Source: Cymodocea nodosa (taxonomy: Eukaryota; Streptophyta; Magnoliopsida; Alismatales; Cymodoceaceae). From it: DNA of 64,000 bases. The translations under genes were made by a program, and so were the position numbers. The notes below the pieces were generated by a model. It was not told the origin of the DNA and ran no database searches. It worked only from the letters and a program-made list of their open reading frames with translations. The stretch lies in contig CM072338.1 of the NCBI GenBank assembly GCA_036874045.1, positions 13,375,001 to 13,439,000 on the forward strand, in the 5' to 3' direction. Below are positions 58,215-64,000 of this stretch, in pieces (position 1 is the stretch's first letter; each line of letters starts with the position of its first letter).

Positions 58215-58985
58215 TTAATTGTATTGACACTATTGATGACACACATATAAATGTAACTATTTATGAAGAACAAATGATAGTTTAGAAATAGGAAATGAGA
58301 ATTATCTCAAAATATTACAACTACATGCAATTTTAATATGAAAAGTACTTATATTCTTAGTAGTTGATTTACTACTTGAATACTACAAGATGTAGTGTTT
58401 AGACCAAATGGTCTTCAAGTTCTACCAAGTACAATACTTATATAATATAATTATAATTTTGTAAGGTGTTAATATACGTTTAAACTAATAAAAGTTAGTA
58501 TGTAGTTAAATTTTACTTAGTAAACATTGGTTATCCAAATCACTTAGAATTTATTTGTTCATTTTGAGTTATTATGTATCACTTAATAAAGTATGATAGT
58601 AATAGACTTTCAATGAATGTTATCAAGAATTTTAATTATAGACATTTATAATTGAAAATAGTGATTGAATATATATTTGATATTATAAAACATTGATTTA
58701 CAATTTTATGAAGTTATATGTCATTCCCATTTAAGACACAAATAAAGATTATTATAACATATTTCTTATTTTACAATTTCATTTGTATAGATACAATTGA
58801 TTTACTTGTAGATTTATAATATGAATTATTAGAAGTTGACATTGTTAATGAGATATCAGGTCTAAATGAAGGAGATGAAGAAATAAAAAAATATATAAAT
58901 GACTTAAAAAGAGAAGAAAAAAATGATTGATCAAAGAGTTGAAAATTTTCAAATGAAATTGTAGCTAAATATTATGAAATTTTTT
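58215..58985 (+). pseudogene. Harbinger transposase remnant
   Basis: NCIDTIDDTHINVTIYEEQM aligns with DCIGVINGTYIKATIYGK of the long element. FRNRK, a stop, then ELSQN and TCNFNMKSTYILSS follow in register. A second piece (58,855-58,985) has GLNEGDEEIKKYINDLKR and NEIVAKYYEI, the acidic C-terminus. This copy keeps the Asp of the IDG-like block that the longer copy has lost, but it is interrupted by stops and a gap of about 370 bp. Confidence 0.7.
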
Positions 58986-59204
58986 TATAATATTTGTCAT
59001 GTTGTAATATTTATTTTGTTTAATAAAATTATTCAACTTTCAAATAGTAATAAATTTTTATAACATTATTATCTTTTAAATATTTTTAATAATGATATTA
59101 TTATTATTTTTTATTCTCTAAAAAAATTTTAAAAAATAAATTTATTTATTTATAACCTATATTCTTTTATTATCTTCTAAATTTTAAATGTACAAACACT
59201 TTTA

Positions 59205-59900
59205 AATTTTCTTAACTTTCTTAAACTTTTTATTTTCCCTGCTTTCTAAAGACATAGACATAGACATAGGCCTAGCTTTTGATGACATCATCGTGAAACT
59301 TTTTTGATGTTGCTATTTTTTTATTAATATTTTTATTTTAAAAAGTAATTATATAATTAGTTAATTTATGTTGTAATATATCATATATTAAATTCTCATA
59401 TTAATCTTAGTTATATTCGTTATTATAATTCATTTTACTTAAAAACGATCAAGGGTTAAATTTTAAGACCTTTAAATTAAGGATTAATACTTATTTAATT
59501 TTTTGTCCCTAAAACAACAAACAATAAATGCATCTTAAATTGAATGAGCGTACATTCAATGGGGTGAGGTTTTTTTTCCATGAATAAGGAAAAAAAAAAT
59601 TAAGAAATCAATAAATAGGAACTCTAACCAACAGTGAATAACCGTATATAAAAATAAAAAATAAAATAGGGAATGTTCTCTTAATACAATTTATCAGCAT
59701 TCTTTGGTGGAAAAAAAAATGAAGATCTATTATAAAAAAAGGGACCTCTTTTAATTCATGCTTTTTACCGAAAAAAAAGGGACCTACGGCTATTTGCCCG
59801 ATATAATACGCAAGAACGATTGAAATTTTCAGGTTTAATCATTGCAATTTTTGATAATGATAATTTCTATATCAACTATAATTAAATTTTAATAAAATAA
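59205..59900. other. Spacer upstream of the dioxygenase exon
   Basis: AT-rich with several A runs and no coding motif. It probably includes the promoter of the gene starting at 60,034. Confidence 0.35.
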
Positions 59901-60033
59901 AGATTCCAGGAGGTGGTTCGTTGCATTGTGAAAACTGCAATTGGGAGGGCTATTAATTCCGTGATTCGTTACAAGAAGGTCACAAAATTTCTTGATCTTT
60001 CGGCTGGTCTGGTCGGTCGTGCGCAGGGAAATC

Positions 60034-60067
60034 ATGGCTTCCGATTTCAAGACTATTCCCATAATAG
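60034..60067 (+). CDS. Probable first exon of a 2-oxoglutarate/Fe(II)-dependent dioxygenase gene
   Basis: ATG in good context (AATCATGGC) encodes MASDFKTIPII and one base of the next codon, then donor GTTAGT. Plant dioxygenases of the At3g50210 type begin almost identically, with M(A/S)(T/S)DFK(T/S)(I/L)PIIDIS. Phase 1 at the donor allows the next codon to be Asp. No matching second exon was found up to 64,000; the presumed intron is occupied by a gypsy remnant, as in the CBSX gene. The evidence is eleven residues and a splice site only. The longer frame starting at 59,913 is in another phase and has no resemblance to known proteins. Confidence 0.4.
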
Positions 60068-60289
60068 GTTAGTCCACTCTCCACCTTCCCTCTTCCTCTT
60101 CGTCTGCTCGTATGGATCGGTAATAATGATGCTGCTGTTTCTTCGTGATTTTAAGAACTGTTTTGTTCTCGCTGACTTTAGGTTCGTCAGTAAAAATCCT
60201 TGTATCTAATGATGGATTGAGTTCTATTTTTAAACCATACGTGGGTGCCATTGAACGGAATTTGTGCGATGAATCCGTAGATAAATAGT

Positions 60290-60965
60290 GTGACGTTCCC
60301 CGACAATGACGTGAGCGGAATCTCAAAGAAATTGAGAAGAAGAAAAACGACTTGAGCGCGGTTCGTATCCTTGAAACCTGATGGAGGTGCTTAACTTGCG
60401 GTACCACAAGCGCACTAGCCAACTTTTCTATTGGTGTGACGAAACAGGAACCAACAATGAAACAGAAGATGTTACACAACCAAGGACACCAATCTGTAAA
60501 TTTGGAATAATTCTAAGCATATAACCCAATAATACACGTTTAAAATTTTGTAACCTGTTTGTCCTCATCGATGACTAAATAATTCTAGTGAATCGTACTT
60601 GTAAAACCGTACCATCATCTTCTGAACTTAAAAGCACATTGAACTTTGTCTCAGATTAGTCAACTTTTCAGCATTGAAAGTGTGAAAGTTGTGGTAATCA
60701 TGCTTAGCAGACTTATTACAATATTAGGGGCTGCCCACTTCACAATCTTAGCAGACTCAAATACTTATGTAGGTGAACCACCCAGTTGGGGTTGCTCAGT
60801 TCATATGTGGCTCTGGCTCAGTTACTTGTATTAGGGGAGTTAGGATTCTTGTGTTGTGAACCTTTAGAGAATCTCTCGAACAATAGAATTTCTTTTTGTT
60901 TCATTTCACCATCCTCCATGGATTCAGGAACCTTTCAGTGTTACGAATGTCAATCAACCCAGCAG
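60290..60965 (+). repeat. Possible 5' LTR/leader of the gypsy remnant
   Basis: A TGTGACGTTCCCC motif at 60,289 could be an LTR start. A segment near 60,830-60,880 (GGAGTTAGGATTCTTGTGTT) resembles the region before gag at 22,310-22,380. A primer-site-like TTTAGTATCAAAACC lies near 60,980. Borders are not proven. Confidence 0.3.
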
Positions 60966-60979
60966 TAAGGAGTTCCGTT

Positions 60980-62570
60980 GCATTTAGTATCAAAACCACT
61001 AAGTTTGGGACATGTGGGGATAGGTAATAGTGGATAAGGGTGTTCAAAGAAGGAATCATCCATTGTTGAGATATTGCAGAGGCTCAATGCAAACATGAAG
61101 GGATGAATGTTGGTGCTTGAAAGTCAGGTGGCTGCCTTAAGTGCTTGAACACGACGTTGCAAATATGACAATTGGTGGTTGCATAAGGGAAAGATGACCA
61201 CAAATGCTGAGTTTAGGGCTAACAATTGGGTAGGATCTTTCCAAGCTAAAATTGGAATTTCTAGTTTTTGATGAGGGTGATGATTCAGAGAAATGAGGCC
61301 ATACACTTGAAAAACTACTAGCTTAACATTAAGTTGAGCTAGAGGAATGGGCCACAATTGCCTTTATTAACCTATTGGGGGTGGCATCCCATTGGTTCAA
61401 GGCCTTTAGAGGTGAACGAGAGAAGATTGAATGGGGGGAGTTCATTGATGGGCTTATTGGTTGTTTTGGTGAGAGCCCTCTTAGAGATTATAAGGGGAAC
61501 TCTTCAAGCTCTACTCGTTAAACATCATCTCAGAGTATTTGACCTTTCCATGGGGGTTTTAGGATTGTCCAAAGAATGCTTGGTCTTGTGCTTCATTGGT
61601 GGATTGTAGGACGTTTGCTATAATGTTAAATGTTTTTAGCCAGCCCACTGACCATCTAATGGCTGTCTTTGTGAAGTTGTAGAAGTTGCATTGGATGTGA
61701 AAGGAGAATCCTTCTACAATCATTGGTTGGGGTCGAGCTTAAGTTAGAAGAAATCTACAAGATGGGGTGGAGGACATGACAATTCTAGTAGCTAGTTTTC
61801 AAGATTTTCAAGGGGGCATTCGACAAGATTTACAAGTGGGGAGAAAAGCAAAGGAACTACAAATCTTGCACCTCCATTGAGTAGTAATAGCAAGTGGTTC
61901 TAGCAAGTCTTAGGAGTTGAGAGTGGGCTATTGAAAGGCTTGCAAGTGGCCAAATTGTCATGAGAGGAAGAACAAAGGAAACAATAGTTTGGCTTATGCT
62001 TTTAATATGATGAAAATTTCCAATTAGGTCATGTATAAAAAAATAAAACATTATGCCTACTCCAAGGAACAAAATTTGAGGATGAAGGGGAGGAGGTGGT
62101 AGAACAAAAGCAAAACAACAAAGATAATTACAAATGTCACTTCATGCATGGACAAAGGACAATGATCTTGATACAATCCAATTATAAGGAAAATGTGTAG
62201 GAAAAGATATTGCAGTTTTAATTGACTTAGGGAGCACACACACCTTTATAAGTAAAGGAGCTCTTAAGTCATTAAAATTACCAATGAATGCTAGGAAAGG
62301 CTTGTGAGTTATGTTGACTTCAGGTGAGTTTGTGAAATGTGACTAGTATTGCCCAAATGCCAAGGTCAATATGGAAGACACTCTCATAAGCCTAGACTTA
62401 TATGTGGTGCCCTTGGGAGGAAGTGATATCATTGTTGAGGTGCATTGGTTGCAACATAGAGGAGATGTGACGTTGAATTTTAAAGAGATGGTTTACAAAT
62501 TCAACTACAATGGTAGAGCAATGACATGGAATGGGTAGTCATCTAAAGAGCTTTAAGTTATTAGTGTGTT
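60980..62570 (+). pseudogene. Second copy of the gypsy gag-protease remnant family
   Basis: Gag pieces (about 61,240-61,520): LEFLVFDEGDDSEK, GVASHWFKAFRGER and FGESPLRDYK. Protease (about 62,185-62,540): GKCVGKDIAVLIDLGSTHT, FISKGALKSLKLP, LTSGEFVKCD, LISLDLYVVPLGGSD and WLQHRGDVTLN. The order and motifs match those at 22,840-24,060, so both belong to one family. The DSG of the protease reads DLG here. No RT follows. Confidence 0.75.
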
Positions 62571-63260
62571 GACACTTTACATTTGCATTTCACTAAAATC
62601 AACTGCCAATAACAAACATTTGAAGGTAAGGCATGATTCATGCCACTATATCTTTGACATTCATCTTGTAGGATGATAACTTGCCAATCACTCATAAGAC
62701 ACTCCCTTGTCGAGTATCCAAAGTCTCAACCGTCAAGCATTGAACATCAATTTATGATAGTGGTTTACTATTTCCTTGTTCAGTGTCACTCCACTAAATG
62801 TCTAATACCTAAACCATTGGACATTCAATGTCCACTACCCTTATTAGTTGTTTGTCGTGCACTCAAATCTACTTACCACATGACACACAACTATTGGGCA
62901 AGCATTATAGCTTTACAATCTTCTATGTTGCCTTTCAAAGACATCGAGAGTTTTGGTTCTTTAAAAGGTTGTCGTACATACATCCAAGTACTAGCTAGTA
63001 AAAAAAATTGATAGATTGTTTTTGGGCATTTTATAAAAGAAAGAAGTTTAAACTCATCTTGAGAAAGGCCCTCAAGAAGATCTTGTAAATTGACCAAATC
63101 ATTGACGAAACACCAAACAATCAGAAGCACAAATGGGTCTACCATAGGCTTGCCACAAGGAGGCCACTAATCAACAAAACAACATTTTGTAGTATTGTGA
63201 GAAATCATTCAACTCCAAAACCAAAAACCCAACATTCCTTGTTGTGTAATTTACCCTAGA
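62571..63260. other. Spacer without recognised gene
   Basis: Two moderate open frames (112 codons plus, 84 codons minus) overlap and resemble nothing I know. Probably decayed retrotransposon. Confidence 0.35.
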
Positions 63261-63266
63261 CATTTT

Positions 63267-63520
63267 GAATGGAAGGAGAAATCAAAGCAATGCATGGAAA
63301 GGTGAATGTTAGAATGACTTCCACAATTAGACAAGCAATTGGCAAGGTTAGGAGACTTGAAAAGATGTGATTTTCCATAGCCATACCAAGAGACACTTTG
63401 AATGGAAGGAATGTGTGAAAAGGTGAATGTCAAAACACCCTCCACAATTGGACAAATAGTTGGCCAGGTTAGGAGACCTGAAAAGACATGATCTACGACA
63501 ACCATAACAAGAGATATTCT
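63267..63520. repeat. Tandem duplication, about 120-134-bp unit
   Basis: GAATGGAAGG at 63,267, 63,401 and (as AAATGGAAGG) 63,521 marks the unit starts. Each unit has AAAGGTGAATGT, TCCACAATT, GACAA, GGCAAGGTTAGGAGAC or GGCCAGGTTAGGAGAC, TGAAAAGA and CCATA. The 137-codon minus frame (63,251-63,664) covers the repeat and is probably a by-product. Confidence 0.8.
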
Positions 63521-63664
63521 AAATGGAAGGAAAGTCTTGGACAACATGTGGGATACATAACACATGAGATACAAAGATTTTAGAATATCTTTCTCCTTGA
63601 GGCAAATTGTGAGTGAAATCAAAAGGCTTACCACCACGTTGATAGAGGATGTGGTTTTGCACAA

Positions 63665-64000
63665 TTGTCTAGTGCCCTAGACATCAGATATACAAAGTCC
63701 ATTTAGTAGACATTCAAATATTGAGAACTGTATCATTCTTCTCACGTTTACTTTCAAATGAATCCTTAGGCATTAGATAGGAAGACTTGAGGTTATTGAT
63801 GTATTGGACCACCTAACATTATTATAAAAGCATCCCTTAACTTACAAGAAGGGCCTCAACTTCAGCACAACTCTTTGGACTGGTAATCTCTCTTAACTCT
63901 CTTGCTTGTTCTCACTCTTCAACCCTCTCGCTTGAACTTGCTCACCTGCACGTCTGCGACCCACCCCTGCACTCAAGTAATGGCATAATGTTAGGGAACT
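63665..64000. other. Window end without recognised gene
   Basis: No motif seen; pyrimidine-rich toward the end. Confidence 0.4.

Larger units (their letters stand above)
56300..59202 (+). mobile_element. Third PIF/Harbinger relative, degenerate
   Basis: The plus strand carries, in order, Myb/SANT-like pieces (56,325-56,987), transposase core pieces (58,215-58,460) and a C-terminal piece (58,855-58,985). It ends near 59,187-59,202 with ATGTACAAACACTTTT, similar to the ends of the other two family members. The left end was not found, so it may be 5' truncated. TA-rich low-complexity DNA (57,290-57,490, repeats of TATGTTGAAC) lies in the middle. Confidence 0.6.

Noticed and set aside
59913-60209. 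98-codon frame starting at 59,913
   Set aside because: It reads through the putative dioxygenase start and donor site in another phase and resembles no family.
63251-63664. 137-codon minus-strand frame
   Set aside because: It spans a tandem duplication next to decayed gypsy sequence. The repeated peptide simply follows the repeat.

Overview
This is a transposable-element-rich stretch of a land-plant nuclear genome, most likely a eudicot with a large genome. It has plant-type Ty1/copia, Ty3/gypsy (Athila-like and Tat-like), TRIM, PIF/Harbinger, hAT and LINE sequences, AT-rich spacers, GT-AG introns and a nuclear gene for a plastid protein. The species cannot be fixed from the sequence. I see no rRNA, tRNA, CRISPR array, phage or bacterial-type operon.

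Layout. 1-2,051: degenerate DNA with a Tat-like gypsy reverse-transcriptase (RT) remnant. 2,057-20,857: a complete but dead Ty1/copia element, flanked by the 5-bp duplication GAGAT, with an initiator-tRNA-Met primer site. It has been entered twice: a 1,509-bp PIF/Harbinger derivative (3,377-4,885, TAA duplication) lies in its 5' LTR, and an Athila-like gypsy element (7,195-16,440) with a 5' LTR but no 3' LTR lies in its integrase region. 20,863-25,300: spacer plus a chromovirus-like gag-protease-RT remnant.

25,763-44,672 (minus strand): the one host gene seen whole. It is a CBSX1/CBSX2-type plastid protein with two CBS domains, 8 exons and 249 codons plus a stop, spread over 18.9 kb. Its introns hold a copia remnant, a 328-bp TRIM with a perfect AAACA duplication, two hAT remnants, a terminal-inverted-repeat element and a LINE remnant. 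The reading frame nevertheless joins cleanly across every exon boundary.

45,600-47,200: minus-strand copia remnant. 47,400-54,733: a long minus-strand PIF/Harbinger element with a transposase, a Myb/SANT-like second protein and a GC-rich minisatellite, interrupted by a solo Athila-family LTR (50,468-52,578, TTACC duplication). 54,740-55,340: possible hAT-type MITE. 56,300-59,202: a third relative of the Harbinger family. 60,034-60,067: a probable first exon of a 2-oxoglutarate-dependent dioxygenase gene running off the window. 60,980-62,570: a second copy of the gag-protease remnant family.

The most unusual signal is an array of short imperfect hairpins with arms like TTCGGnnAGTTA and TAACTATCCGAA. 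It fills parts of the LTRs of both the copia element and the unrelated Athila-like element. One 26-bp stretch there is identical at 25 positions between the two superfamilies. All coordinates come from reading the sequence by eye; no alignment or search was run.
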